The notes: generated by a model from the letters alone, not told the origin. A stretch of DNA of 64,000 nucleotides from Solibacillus isronensis (GCF_023715405.1 NZ_JAMBOC010000001.1:558001-622000); one strand, 5' to 3'. Positions 8,850 to 18,771 are shown, numbered from the stretch's first letter. Made by a program: numbers and translations.

Positions 8850-10484
8850 ATGCGGCTAGTTCCACATGATTACATAGATAGCACAAAAACTTGGGAAGAA
8901 ATAATTAGTGCGGGTCTTTATTCACGTCCGATTTTTTTGCAAAGTGATGGTGAATTACAATATACCCGGGTGGCGAAACAAATATTGGGTGTATACGATA
9001 ATGCCTACGAGATGCAAGAGTATTTGTATGCGCTTACAAACAAAGGCATTCCGTGGACCTTATTGTTTCATAATCTCCCGAAATTGATTGATCCGAAAAA
9101 GCGGACGGAAATTGTGAATATATTGCAGATGCATCAGGAAAATCCGATATCATTGAATCGCTTTATGGCATTTTTTGCCGGAAAACAGTTGCTGCCGCTC
9201 ATGCAAACGAAGTATCGGGATCATTTTATTACGACTTTGCGAAGCTGGCTCGAAATTTTGGAGTCCCGCTATCCAAAGCTCATTAGTAATCAGCTGCAGC
9301 GAATCTTTTTGGACTTTGTGAAGTGGTCGAATCATTTTTTCCCTGAATGGCTGGAGCAAAGTGATTTCGGATTAGCGGTCCCGCGCATCGTCTGGTACGG
9401 ACCTGCAAAAGAAAGTGAAGTGTATTTCCTGTACTTCCTTTATTTATTCGGCTGCGACGTCGTCATATTTGAACCGGATGGTCAGGATATTATGACGGAG
9501 TACGGCATCTTAAATTTCCCGACGGAACGATTGGCTGAAAAAGCAGAAACATTTGATTTTCCGCATGAAAAACCGATTCGTGTGCAAACCATTACATCGC
9601 GTGCTTCAGAACATGTGCAACAGCATCTCTATGATAATGCAGCGATCAACTACCCATGGAAATATGCGAATCACGAGACAAGAACTCGAATTTTAAATAC
9701 AACATATGACGAATTATTTATTCTTTCCGAGGCCCAGCTCCATTTAAGGGAAGGGTTCAGTGATGAAGAAGGAATTGTCTATTTACCGGTGCTCTTCGCG
9801 AAAATAGAGGGTGTCTCATTGGATAAATCGGATTATGTGCAGAAGCTTCAACGTTTAAAATCCCGTGAGCTTACATATACTGCGACCACATTTCCATTAT
9901 TGCAGGCACAGAAAAGCAATATGCAGTTTCATATGCGTGATGCCAGTACCAATGGCAAGCTCGATGTCGAAAAAATGCTGCAGCTTGGCATCTGGCCGTT
10001 TAAAAATATACCAGTTGGTGCGCAAAGAAATATCGCAAAAACGATGATCCGTCTTATTGAAAGTGATTTCATAGCAGTGGCGAACAATCAGTCTAGGCAA
10101 GAGCATGAGCAATATTTGTTCGGGCAAATGTTGCTTGTCCCAACGGAAATCATTCGCCTCTATCAGCAGTTCGACTACAGCTATACAAATCCGACGATTC
10201 TCTTGTTTATTGAAGAAAACAGCGGGCAAATGCAGCGGCAGGATGCTGTTATGCTCCTGTTTGCCAGCATGCTGGGGTTTGATATATTCATCTACAGTCC
10301 GGGTGCATCTTTGAGCATCGAACATTTTATTACGGAGCAATTGCTGAATTCTTACCGACTTGAAAAAATCAGTTTTGATGAAACACTGGAAAATTTGCTG
10401 GCCCGTTCAAACGGGTTGGATGGTCTCAACCGTAAACTGGATTTCAAATCGGTAATCAGAAGAATCGGGAAAAAAAAGAGATAA
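8850..10484 (+). CDS. yceG: YceG-like protein of the Ter stress-response system
   Basis: A 544-residue soluble protein. I identify it as the YceG family from its opening (MRLVPHDYIDSTKTWEE), size and its place next to terD and telA genes, as in the B. subtilis yceCDEFGH cluster. Two related-looking halves carry recurring FxxFLY/FLFG and PTExIxLY patterns. The family is a recurrent component of Ter systems but its reaction is not established. RBS CTGGAG; ECF-type promoter upstream. The downstream terD genes have their own sigma-A promoter. Confidence 0.8.
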   Translation: MRLVPHDYIDSTKTWEEIISAGLYSRPIFLQSDGELQYTRVAKQILGVYDNAYEMQEYLYALTNKGIPWTLLFHNLPKLIDPKKRTEIVNILQMHQENPISLNRFMAFFAGKQLLPLMQTKYRDHFITTLRSWLEILESRYPKLISNQLQRIFLDFVKWSNHFFPEWLEQSDFGLAVPRIVWYGPAKESEVYFLYFLYLFGCDVVIFEPDGQDIMTEYGILNFPTERLAEKAETFDFPHEKPIRVQTITSRASEHVQQHLYDNAAINYPWKYANHETRTRILNTTYDELFILSEAQLHLREGFSDEEGIVYLPVLFAKIEGVSLDKSDYVQKLQRLKSRELTYTATTFPLLQAQKSNMQFHMRDASTNGKLDVEKMLQLGIWPFKNIPVGAQRNIAKTMIRLIESDFIAVANNQSRQEHEQYLFGQMLLVPTEIIRLYQQFDYSYTNPTILLFIEENSGQMQRQDAVMLLFASMLGFDIFIYSPGASLSIEHFITEQLLNSYRLEKISFDETLENLLARSNGLDGLNRKLDFKSVIRRIGKKKR

Positions 10485-10488
10485 AAGT

Positions 10489-10517
10489 TTGTCATTATAT
10501 TTTATAAAATATACAAT
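10489..10517 (+). promoter_or_regulatory. sigma-A promoter for the terD genes
   Basis: TTGTCA at 10489-10494, a 17-base spacer and TACAAT at 10512-10517, directly after the yceG stop and 42 bases before the first terD start. Confidence 0.65.
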
Positions 10518-10558
10518 AATGGTAGATTTTATAGTAATTTACTTTGGGAGGACTAAAA

Positions 10559-11176
10559 ATGTCAATTAATTTACAAAAAGGGCAACGAATCGACTTAACG
10601 AAAGGGAACACCGGTTTAAACAAGATTTTTGTTGGTTTAGGCTGGGATGAAGTACAGGCAAAGCCAAGTGGCGGCGGACTTTTTAAAAGTTTATTCGGCG
10701 GAAGTACTACTACAGGTGCCCCGGTTGATTGTGACGCATCTGTACTGATGCTGAAAGACGGAAAAGTTGCTGCAAAAAGCGATGTCATTTATTTCGGGAA
10801 TTTAAAAAGTTCGAATGGCGCTGTGGCCCACTCAGGTGATAACTTAACAGGTGCGGGAGCTGGTGATGATGAACAGATTGCAATCGAATTAAGTTCTGTC
10901 CCTGCGGAATATGACCGACTTGTCTTTCTCGTAAATATTTATGATGCACAAAAGCGTAATCAGCATTTCGGGATGATTCAAAATGCGTTTATTCGAATTG
11001 TCAATGCATCTTCAAACCAGGAATTATTAAAATATAACCTGACAGACGACTATTCGGGTCAGACAACATTGATCACAGGTGAAATTTATCGCCATGAAAA
11101 TGAATGGAAGTTTGCGGCGCTTGGTACAGGTACACAAGACAAGTCACTTGGTGAAGTCATCAATCGCTACAAATAA
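10559..11176 (+). CDS. terD: TerD family protein with a glycine-rich insert
   Basis: A 205-residue TerD-domain protein. The N-terminal LQKGQRIDLTKGN and VGLGWD motifs are present, as is the second acidic loop [16 protein letters not shown] near residue 95. The first acidic loop (DGGxDFDLDxS in the paralogues) is altered: a Gly/Ser/Phe-rich insert of about 20 residues sits there and ends in VDCDAS. TerD domains bind calcium through these acidic loops. ATG 10559 follows GGGAGGA. It is first of three adjacent paralogues. Confidence 0.88.
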   Translation: MSINLQKGQRIDLTKGNTGLNKIFVGLGWDEVQAKPSGGGLFKSLFGGSTTTGAPVDCDASVLMLKDGKVAAKSDVIYFGNLKSSNGAVAHSGDNLTGAGAGDDEQIAIELSSVPAEYDRLVFLVNIYDAQKRNQHFGMIQNAFIRIVNASSNQELLKYNLTDDYSGQTTLITGEIYRHENEWKFAALGTGTQDKSLGEVINRYK

Positions 11177-11212
11177 AAAAAGTTATACAACATAAATTAA
11201 GGAGTGTTGAAA

Positions 11213-11788
11213 ATGGTAGTTTCATTAGCAAAAGGACAAAAGGTAGATTTAACAAAATCCAATCCGGGATTAACTAAAATCAGCGTAGGATTAGGCTGGG
11301 ATACGAATAAATACGATGGCGGCAACGATTTTGACCTTGACTCATCGATCTTTTTATTGGAAGCTAGCGGCAAAGTGGCTGGTCCTGAAGGCTTTGTTTT
11401 CTATAATAATACAACAGGCGGGAACGGATCAGTTGTCCACTCAGGCGATAACTTGACAGGTGACGGCTCTGGTGATGATGAAGTCGTACATATCGACCTT
11501 CAGTCAGTACCATCTAATATTGAAAAGATCACTTTTACCGTAACGATTCATGATGGGGAAAGCCGTGGTCAGAACTTCGGGATGGTATCAAATGCCTTCA
11601 TCCGCGTATTCAACGATTCAGCGGAATTAATCCGATATGATTTAGGCGAAGATTTCTCGATTGAAACAGCATTAGTGGTAGGTGAATTATACCGCCATAA
11701 TGGTGAATGGAAATTTGCTGCGATTGGCTCCGGCTATCAAGGCGGTTTAGCAGCATTATGTAACGATTTCGGTTTACAAGTAGGCTAA
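11213..11788 (+). CDS. terD: TerD family protein
   Basis: A 191-residue canonical TerD-domain protein. It starts [13 protein letters not shown], followed by VGLGWD, the first acidic loop [16 protein letters not shown] near residue 35, and the second loop [15 protein letters not shown] near 78. It ends [12 protein letters not shown]. Such proteins are cytosolic calcium-binding components of tellurite/stress complexes. ATG 11213 follows AAGGAG; 36 bases separate it from the previous terD. Confidence 0.93.
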   Translation: MVVSLAKGQKVDLTKSNPGLTKISVGLGWDTNKYDGGNDFDLDSSIFLLEASGKVAGPEGFVFYNNTTGGNGSVVHSGDNLTGDGSGDDEVVHIDLQSVPSNIEKITFTVTIHDGESRGQNFGMVSNAFIRVFNDSAELIRYDLGEDFSIETALVVGELYRHNGEWKFAAIGSGYQGGLAALCNDFGLQVG

Positions 11789-11818
11789 TTTTAATTCATC
11801 TCTAAGGGGGAAACGATT

Positions 11819-12397
11819 ATGGCAATTCAATTGAGTAAAGGTCAACGCATCGATTTAACAAAAGGTAATCCGGCATTAAAAAATATTGTTGTCGGTTTAG
11901 GCTGGGATGTTAAAAACTTTGATGGTGGAGCGGAAATCGATTTGGATGCATCGGTTTTTCTATTGAACGAGCAAGGCAAATGCCGGAATGATCTGGATTT
12001 TATTTTCTATAATAATTTGATTAGTCCGGATAAATCCGTTGAACATACAGGCGATAACCGAACGGGTGAAGGGGACGGCGATGACGAGCAAATCAAAGTT
12101 CACCTGGATAAAGTACCTTCCGATGTGCACCGCATTGCGTTCACAGTTACAATCCATGATGCAGAGAACCGTCGTCAGAACTTTGGTCAGGTCATGAATG
12201 CCTTTGTGCGTTTAGTTGACGAAGATTTAGGAACGGAAATTTTACGCTTTGATTTAGGAGAAGATTTCTCAATTGAAACAGCAGTAGTATTTTGTGAATT
12301 GTACCGACATGGAAATGAATGGAAGTTCAATGCGGTCGGTTCGGGTTATCAAGGTGGTTTATTGGCACTCGTTCAATCTTACGGTCTTAGCGTCTAA
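11819..12397 (+). CDS. terE: TerD family protein (TerE/YceE-like)
   Basis: A 192-residue TerD-domain protein. The acidic loops are FDGGAEIDLDAS near residue 38 and HTGDNRTGEGDGDDE near 80, and the end GSGYQGGL is conserved. ATG 11819 follows AAGGGGG. It closes the three-gene terD run and is followed by a strong terminator. Which of TerD, TerE or TerZ it matches best cannot be decided by eye. Confidence 0.9.
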   Translation: MAIQLSKGQRIDLTKGNPALKNIVVGLGWDVKNFDGGAEIDLDASVFLLNEQGKCRNDLDFIFYNNLISPDKSVEHTGDNRTGEGDGDDEQIKVHLDKVPSDVHRIAFTVTIHDAENRRQNFGQVMNAFVRLVDEDLGTEILRFDLGEDFSIETAVVFCELYRHGNEWKFNAVGSGYQGGLLALVQSYGLSV

Positions 12398-12481
12398 ACT
12401 ATGCGCAATTAGTCAATGCCGTATTAAGTTAATGACGATGTGTACACTACAGTGACACAACTAATTTAAGAAGATGGATAA

Positions 12482-12518
12482 AGGGAGGTGACAAACCTGT
12501 TGTCGCCTCCCTTTTAGT
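12482..12518 (+). terminator. rho-independent terminator after the terD genes
   Basis: GGGAGGTGACAA and TTGTCGCCTCCC pair almost perfectly and are followed by TTTT. It separates the terD run from the biosynthetic module. Confidence 0.88.
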
Positions 12519-12604
12519 GAACCGGAAAATAGATGTTTCCAGCGATTCACATAAATAAAACAATGATTCGCATTACATAAATACAATGAAGGGGAGGATC
12601 GGCA

Positions 12605-13705
12605 TTGCGCTTTTTTGAAAAAGAAATTATGAATGGTCAACGCGACTTGTTCTATCGTATACCTGGTGAATTTTCAAAATATACGAATAAGAACCAACTC
12701 CGCTACTGTGTTGGTGCAGCGCTGTATATGCCGGCAACAAGAGAGGTGATTGCAGAGGAAATCATCGCACACAAACACCCGTCACTCACTACCATTGTAC
12801 TGGATTTGGAAGATGCACTCGGTGACCTGCAAGTATCAGAGGGGATTGAGCAATTAAAACGAACATTGACGACATTAAAAGAGGCAATGGAAGACGGCCG
12901 AATTTTTGTCGAAAAAATTCCGCTTTTATTTGTGCGTGTTCGAAGCGCAGACCAGCTGCATCAATTGACGGAGCAGCTTGGCAATCGTCAGCATTTCCTG
13001 ACAGGCTACGTATTACCGAAGTTTACATCGGATAACGGCCGGGACTTTTTGCAGCTGATCAAACAGCAAAATCAGCTCGGCTTTCAGCTGTATGGTATGC
13101 CGATTCTGGAATCCGGCGAAATCCTGCTGAAAGAAAAACGATTGCAGGAACTTCTTCAAATCCGGGATTTACTGCAGGAATTTGAAGAATATATACTGAA
13201 TGTTCGGATCGGGTCGACCGATTTTTGCGGATTGTTGGGCGTGCGGAGATCGATTCACCACACCGTGTACGATATCCAACCGGTCCGTGATTGCATAACG
13301 GATATTTTAAATGTTTTTTTACGGGATTCACAATTTGTGCTTTCAGGTTCGGTTTGGGAATATTTCAACCAGGATCTTGCTATAAAGGGGCTGGAAAAGG
13401 AAATTGAACTGGATCGACTAAACGGACTTATCGGTAAAACGATTATTCATCCTACCCATATCAAAACGGTACAAGCGATGTATGTCGTATCACATGAGGA
13501 CTATTTGGATGCCGAGCGCATTTTGCTGCAGGCAGACGGTTCGATTGGTGTGGAAAAAAGTGCTTACGGTAACAAAATGAACGAAATCAAGCCGCACTAT
13601 AGTTGGGCACAGCGAACAATGATGCGCGCGGAAGCATTCGGTGTTTTCAATAAGGGTGTATATTTTACAGATTTGCTGGGAGTGAAGGTACAAAATGCAG
13701 TATAA
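12605..13705 (+). CDS. HpcH/HpaI aldolase / citrate-lyase-like protein of the Ter module
   Basis: A 366-residue TIM-barrel protein related to citrate lyase beta / HpcH aldolases. Supporting motifs are LDLEDALGD near residue 63, GYVLPKF near 138, the acidic MPILESGE near 168 and RIGSTDFCGLLG near 200. Ter systems are known to include such a C-C lyase in a predicted nucleoside-like metabolite pathway. Start TTG 12605 has GGGGAGGATC in position. It overlaps the next gene by 11 bases. Confidence 0.85.
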   Translation: MRFFEKEIMNGQRDLFYRIPGEFSKYTNKNQLRYCVGAALYMPATREVIAEEIIAHKHPSLTTIVLDLEDALGDLQVSEGIEQLKRTLTTLKEAMEDGRIFVEKIPLLFVRVRSADQLHQLTEQLGNRQHFLTGYVLPKFTSDNGRDFLQLIKQQNQLGFQLYGMPILESGEILLKEKRLQELLQIRDLLQEFEEYILNVRIGSTDFCGLLGVRRSIHHTVYDIQPVRDCITDILNVFLRDSQFVLSGSVWEYFNQDLAIKGLEKEIELDRLNGLIGKTIIHPTHIKTVQAMYVVSHEDYLDAERILLQADGSIGVEKSAYGNKMNEIKPHYSWAQRTMMRAEAFGVFNKGVYFTDLLGVKVQNAV

Positions 13706-15050
13706 CGTCTTGAATGCTTATGAAGCAACCGTACACGAAATCGACAATCCGTACCATTTTGACGAGCACCAGCTTTTTGACATGGCACTGCGCATCAACA
13801 AAAAGCGCAGTTTTCTGTTTGTCAGTAAGGTACTCGGCAAACATTTGGCGGTCAGCCCGCAAATTCCGATATTGACAAGCCACTTGCTGGCACATCGTTT
13901 CATGGAAGTGCGTTTTCAGGAAAAACATGAATTCGCCGAAAAAATATGCGAAGCCATTAAAACGCAGGATAATGTCCATGATACATTGAAGGAATCATGG
14001 AATAATAAGATTTTCATGAAACAGCCGCTGACAATTATCGGTTTTGCTGAAACCGCGACGGCATTAGGGCATGCTTTTTTTGATGCTTTTTCCGGCAATG
14101 TAAGGTTTATTCATACAACAAGAGAGATCATCATTGATCAGCAGCCGGTGATCAGCTTTGAGGAAGAACACTCGCATGCGACGAGCCATCATGTCTATGC
14201 AGAAGCAACCTTTTTTGCAGATCAAACGGAAATTGTCCTTGTCGATGATGAAATGACAACGGGCAAAACGAATGTTAACATTATCCGTCAATTGCATGAA
14301 ACGTATCCGCACTTAACAACATTTACGCTCATTTCCATTTTGGACTGGCGAAATGCGGAACATGAACAGGAACTGCTGGCTTTCGCGCATCAGTACGGGA
14401 TTCAGATCCATACTGTCTCGTTATTCAAAGGGGCCTTTCAAATTGAGGACAGGGGGGCGCTCCCGCATACCGAACAGTGCATTAAAAAGATAGCGGCCGG
14501 TCCTGTACACATCCATTCATTTGAAGAGGAAATGAAGCAGCATCTCGTTATGCAACGCTCGCTTAGTGAAGAAAATAATACCTATACGGCAAATTATTAT
14601 ACGGGCAGCGGAAGATTCTCGTTGGCTGCGGATGAACAACGCATCCTTTATGAAGATGTCGAGCTGATAGCAAAGAAAATTTCGAACGCAAGATCACATG
14701 GGAAGTGCCTAGTGCTTGGTACGGGTGAGTTTATGTATATCCCGATGCTGATTGCCGCACAGCTCGGTGAAGATGTGGCCTACCATGCGACAACACGCAG
14801 CCCCATTTTTGCCGATGAACAATCTGTAATCACGAACAAATTTAAATTTAACAGCGCGGAATATCCGGGTGTTGTGAATTACCTCTATAATGTACCGGCA
14901 GATCACTATGAAGATATTGTCATTGTCTATGAAAGAATACTGGATCATACAGCATTGATGGAGCTTGTCGGATTGCTGAAGCCATACGCCGGAACAATTC
15001 ATGTTGTAACTTTGGGAGGTGCCGACAATGCTGAAATACTTACCGGATAA
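13695..15050 (+). CDS. phosphoribosyltransferase of the Ter biosynthetic module
   Basis: A 451-residue protein. An N-terminal phosphoribosyltransferase domain carries the PRPP loop VLVDDEMTTGKT near residue 180 and an upstream GFAETATALG near 115. A C-terminal TRSP-like part (about 290-451) includes LVLGTGEFMYIPM. It should join a base-like substrate to PRPP. ATG 13695 overlaps the preceding aldolase-like gene, and the 3' end overlaps the next gene by 23 bases, so the four genes form a tight operon. Confidence 0.87.
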   Translation: MQYNVLNAYEATVHEIDNPYHFDEHQLFDMALRINKKRSFLFVSKVLGKHLAVSPQIPILTSHLLAHRFMEVRFQEKHEFAEKICEAIKTQDNVHDTLKESWNNKIFMKQPLTIIGFAETATALGHAFFDAFSGNVRFIHTTREIIIDQQPVISFEEEHSHATSHHVYAEATFFADQTEIVLVDDEMTTGKTNVNIIRQLHETYPHLTTFTLISILDWRNAEHEQELLAFAHQYGIQIHTVSLFKGAFQIEDRGALPHTEQCIKKIAAGPVHIHSFEEEMKQHLVMQRSLSEENNTYTANYYTGSGRFSLAADEQRILYEDVELIAKKISNARSHGKCLVLGTGEFMYIPMLIAAQLGEDVAYHATTRSPIFADEQSVITNKFKFNSAEYPGVVNYLYNVPADHYEDIVIVYERILDHTALMELVGLLKPYAGTIHVVTLGGADNAEILTG

Positions 15051-16137
15051 AATGGGCAGTTACCGCGATGAAGATGTTACATTTGTAATGCGGGATATTA
15101 GTCATCTGTCGATTGAAAAGAATACGGAAGAGCGGGAAAAAACAATTCAATCCGGAAAAGCCCACTACTCCGAGATGCTTCCGATCGAATATCAGCCGGA
15201 CATCCGTTATATGAAGCTGTATGAAGTAATGCTGGAAACGTATGGACAGAAGGTGAGCCTATGTGTGGCGGTAGTGGCAGAAAAAATCGTCAAAGCGCGG
15301 GACACAAACGAGCTTGTCCTCGTCAGCCTGGCGCGTGCCGGTACACCGATCGGCATATTGATTAAACGGTATTTGCAGCAGTTTCATGATCTTGATGTTC
15401 CGCATTATTCGGTCTCCATTCTTCGGGGACGGGGGATTGATGAAACCGCATTGCAATACATCGTCCACCAGCATCCAAAAGCCAATCTTCAATTTGTTGA
15501 CGGCTGGACCGGGAAAGGTGCGATTACTAAAGAGCTGGAACAATCGGTTGCCAAATGGAATGCAGCCGGCAAGTCGCCGATTAAAGCAGATTTAGCGGTA
15601 CTGGCGGATCCGGGAAACTGTGCGAAACTGTACGGGACGCGGGAAGATTTCCTCATCCCGTCAGCCTGCCTGAATTCCACCGTTTCAGGTCTTGTCAGCA
15701 GAACGGTATTCAATGAGCGCTTCATGGACAAATCCGATTTCCACGGTGCGAAATTTTATGATGAACTGAAGCAGCAGGACGTTTCACAGGCATACATAGA
15801 AGCCATAGCATCCCATTTCACGCCAGATTTAGCGGCTGAGGCAAAACAGGCAGCTGACAATGCGGACGTGGAACAAGAGCCGTCATGGAGCGGACTTCAA
15901 TGTATCGAGGAAATCCAGCAGCATTATCAGATAAAAAACATCAATCATATTAAACCAGGTGTAGGGGAAACAACACGGGTGCTCCTACGCAGAGTTCCTT
16001 GGAAAATTCTGGTCAATTCATACGCAAAGCAAAACCTGGAACATATTTATATTCTGGCAGAGCAGCGCGGTGTGGAAATTGAGTATTACGAGAATATGAC
16101 CTATGCATGCTGCGGTCTGATTAAGGAGTTATTGTAA
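15028..16137 (+). CDS. StiP/PELOTA-domain protein of the Ter module
   Basis: A 369-residue protein of the family named cysteine protease StiP-like. The N-terminal part includes SLARAGTPIGILIKR near residue 93 and SILRGRGIDETA near 130. The C-terminal 90 residues resemble a PELOTA-type RNA-binding domain. Its reaction is uncertain; the protease label is a family name and not something I can show. ATG 15028 follows GGGAGGTG; GTG 15019 lies within that site. Confidence 0.8.
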   Translation: MLKYLPDKMGSYRDEDVTFVMRDISHLSIEKNTEEREKTIQSGKAHYSEMLPIEYQPDIRYMKLYEVMLETYGQKVSLCVAVVAEKIVKARDTNELVLVSLARAGTPIGILIKRYLQQFHDLDVPHYSVSILRGRGIDETALQYIVHQHPKANLQFVDGWTGKGAITKELEQSVAKWNAAGKSPIKADLAVLADPGNCAKLYGTREDFLIPSACLNSTVSGLVSRTVFNERFMDKSDFHGAKFYDELKQQDVSQAYIEAIASHFTPDLAAEAKQAADNADVEQEPSWSGLQCIEEIQQHYQIKNINHIKPGVGETTRVLLRRVPWKILVNSYAKQNLEHIYILAEQRGVEIEYYENMTYACCGLIKELL

Positions 16138-16941
16138 ATGCAGTTATTCACCTCTGATCTGGACCGGACGCTTATTTTCTCGCAACGGACGATTCATACA
16201 GCGATCGAAAACTGTTTATGCATCGAACAACTGGAAGAACGGGACATTTCGTATATTAATGCCTCGATTGAGCAGTTACTGAAACAGATTCATGACACGA
16301 TGCACTTTGTTCCGGTGACAACCCGTTCCATGGCACAGTATAAACGGATTACACTGTTTCAGCATACCGTCGTTCCGGATGTAGCCATTTTGGCGAATGG
16401 GGGTATCATTCTCCGCAATGGAGTGATCGATCCCGACTGGCAGCAGCATATTGAACAGCATCTTCGATTGTTGCCGCTGTCACTTCAGCAAATCGGCATA
16501 AAATATGCCCGAGAGCTGTCGGCCGGCTATTTCCTTCGCCATCATATCATCGAAAATCTGTTTTACTGTTTTATTATCGATCAGCAAACCGTCAATCTTC
16601 AGGAGCTGAAAGAATTCAATCAGTCTTTGCAGCAGGACGGCTGGCAAAGCTATTTGCAAGGGAGAAAATTGTACATCATGCCGCAGTTCTTAACGAAAGG
16701 TGCCGCAGTCGAATATATTAAACGTTTCCAGCACTACGACCGGCATTTTGCGGCAGGCGATTCACTGATGGATCTGAGTATGCTTGAACTTGCCGACGAG
16801 TATTTCGTGCCGCTGCACGGGGAGCTTACGCAGTTTGCCCAACAGCTGAATCTGAAGATCGTGCAGAAGAACGGGTCTGACTTTGCCGAACATTGTCTGC
16901 GGCAAATTTTAATCAAAAGCTCGGAAAATGCTGCTTTATAA
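16138..16941 (+). CDS. HAD superfamily phosphatase of the Ter module
   Basis: A 267-residue HAD hydrolase. Motif I is SDLDRTL at residues 5-11, motif II TTRS near 61, and motif III/IV GDSLMDLSML near 204. A cap of the Cof/sucrose-phosphatase kind lies between. The ATG follows the previous stop with no gap, so it is translationally coupled. In Ter systems it is predicted to dephosphorylate the module's product. Confidence 0.87.
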   Translation: MQLFTSDLDRTLIFSQRTIHTAIENCLCIEQLEERDISYINASIEQLLKQIHDTMHFVPVTTRSMAQYKRITLFQHTVVPDVAILANGGIILRNGVIDPDWQQHIEQHLRLLPLSLQQIGIKYARELSAGYFLRHHIIENLFYCFIIDQQTVNLQELKEFNQSLQQDGWQSYLQGRKLYIMPQFLTKGAAVEYIKRFQHYDRHFAAGDSLMDLSMLELADEYFVPLHGELTQFAQQLNLKIVQKNGSDFAEHCLRQILIKSSENAAL

Positions 16942-16996
16942 GAAGGAAAACAACTAAAAATTTCAATCTATCATAAAAATGAAGAAGGTGTAGTGT

Positions 16997-18151
16997 ATGT
17001 CAGATAACCCGCTATTTGAAGACCTGGAAAAAAGAACAACGACAACTGATGCGCTGCCGACGCAAACCCCAGCAGCGCCTGTGCAGTCACTTGTTTCGAC
17101 TGAGGAAATGTCGCAAATTCGTCAGCGTCAGCTGGCATTGAAGCAGGAACCGCAAGTCAGGACACTTGCAGAGAGAATCGATCCGAAAAATCAGATTGCT
17201 GTACTGGAATTTGGTAAGGAGACAGCGAGCGGCATTTCGACATTTTCGGACCGAATGCTTGCGACGATTAAGCAAAGCGATCTGGAAAAGTCTACGCAGC
17301 TACTAACAAGTTTAAATAAAATTATGGACCGTTTTGACCCTGCAGATTTCAAGGAAGAAGAAAAAAAGGGCGGTTTTCTTAAACGACTTTTTACGAAAAG
17401 TAAAGTTCAGCTTGAAAAAGTACTCTCAAAGTACGACACGATGAACAAAGAAGTGGATAAGGTGTATACGGAAATTCAAAAGTATGAAATTGAGATGAAG
17501 CGAAATACCGTTCAACTGGAACAGATGTATGATGAAAACCTGAATTACTTCAAACAGTTAAGTGAATATGTCGCTGCGATTGATCTTAAGGTTGAAGAAC
17601 TGAACGCGACAATCCAAACGTTGAACATAAAGGCAGAACAAGGGGATCATGAAGCGATTATGGAACTGGAGACAATCAAGCGTTCCGTGGAATTGCTTCA
17701 GCAGCGCGGCTACGACCTTGAAATGGCACAGCAGGTTTCATTCCAGTCAGCTCCACAAATTCGCCTGATGCAACAAGGAAACAACCAGCTCATTGGTAAA
17801 ATCAACTCGGCTTTTGTTACGACAATCCCGATATTTAAACAGGGGCTTATTCATGCCGTAACGATGCAGCGCCAGAAACTCGTATCAGATTCGATGGCGG
17901 AACTGGATAAGCGTACAAATGAAATGCTAATACGCAATGCGGAAAATGTCCGGAGAAATTCCGTCGATATTGCCAGACAAGCTGGAAATCCAAGCATAAA
18001 GGTCGAAACAATGGAACAAACATGGCAGTCAATTATTGCGGGTATTGAGGAAACGAAGCAAATACAGGCCGAAACGGTTCGTAACCGCGATGAAGGGCGA
18101 AAGCGTATCGAACAACTGCAATTGCAGTACGAAAAATTGAAAAAGGTATAA
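16997..18151 (+). CDS. telA: toxic anion resistance protein TelA (YceH-like)
   Basis: A 384-residue, mostly helical TelA/KlaA-family protein. The central region has the family pattern: GGFLKRLFTKSK near residue 124, then long alternating helices to 230. The C-terminal helices include LYDENLxY-like and ERTNEML motifs. It is linked to tellurite and other toxic-anion resistance, mechanism unknown. ATG 16997 follows GAAGAAGG, 55 bases after the HAD gene. It ends the Ter block as yceH does in B. subtilis. Confidence 0.88.
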   Translation: MSDNPLFEDLEKRTTTTDALPTQTPAAPVQSLVSTEEMSQIRQRQLALKQEPQVRTLAERIDPKNQIAVLEFGKETASGISTFSDRMLATIKQSDLEKSTQLLTSLNKIMDRFDPADFKEEEKKGGFLKRLFTKSKVQLEKVLSKYDTMNKEVDKVYTEIQKYEIEMKRNTVQLEQMYDENLNYFKQLSEYVAAIDLKVEELNATIQTLNIKAEQGDHEAIMELETIKRSVELLQQRGYDLEMAQQVSFQSAPQIRLMQQGNNQLIGKINSAFVTTIPIFKQGLIHAVTMQRQKLVSDSMAELDKRTNEMLIRNAENVRRNSVDIARQAGNPSIKVETMEQTWQSIIAGIEETKQIQAETVRNRDEGRKRIEQLQLQYEKLKKV

Positions 18152-18246
18152 TCGTTAGACTTTTGGGCACACCAGCAGATCCGTTGCCATCCTATTTTGA
18201 TTTCAGAACTTGTGAAGCAGCTTCAAATTAAAAGGGAGTGATTGCC

Positions 18247-18771
18247 TTGGAGATAAGAAAATTTAAATCAGAAAATGATGAACTGATTGATTTACTTTGT
18301 ACCAATGATTGGCCTTTCCATGCGAAGGTTCAATTAAATCCAGCAGCGATTAAAAGAGCAATCGAGAATGGCTATTACTCTGAAGGAAGAGAAACGTTTT
18401 GGGTTATTGAAAACGAACAAAAAGTAGGAATTTTAATAATCGATGATATTGAAGATACGATCCCTTTATTTGATCTCCGTTTAACAACAAAAGCAAGAGG
18501 CAAAGGCATTGGTCAAAAGTCTTTAAATTGGCTAAAAGACTACTTGTATGGTGAAAAGTGTAAGATTCGAATTGAAGGTTATACGAGAGCAGATAATTTA
18601 GCGATGAGAAACTGCTTTACCAAGTCAGGCTTCGTAAAAGAAGGCTATTTACGCAAGGCATGGGAAAATGAAGACGGTTCAATTTCAGATACTGTCTTGT
18701 ATGCATCTATTTATGATGATTGGAAGGACAATAAAATCACACCGATTAAATTGGATCAAGTCCCTTATTAA
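18247..18771 (+). CDS. GNAT N-acetyltransferase
   Basis: A 174-residue GNAT acetyltransferase (RimJ/RimL type). The acetyl-CoA loop is TTKARGKGIGQKSL near residue 82, and the last strands are NLAMRNCFTKSGFVKEGYLR. I prefer TTG 18247, 9 bases after AAAGGGAG, over GTG 18238, which overlaps that site. Substrate cannot be predicted. It is a stand-alone gene followed by a terminator. Confidence 0.88.
   Translation: MEIRKFKSENDELIDLLCTNDWPFHAKVQLNPAAIKRAIENGYYSEGRETFWVIENEQKVGILIIDDIEDTIPLFDLRLTTKARGKGIGQKSLNWLKDYLYGEKCKIRIEGYTRADNLAMRNCFTKSGFVKEGYLRKAWENEDGSISDTVLYASIYDDWKDNKITPIKLDQVPY

Noticed and set aside
13059-16916. Several long minus-strand frames inside the Ter module
   Set aside because: They are shadows of the higher-GC plus-strand genes, which carry clear family motifs.
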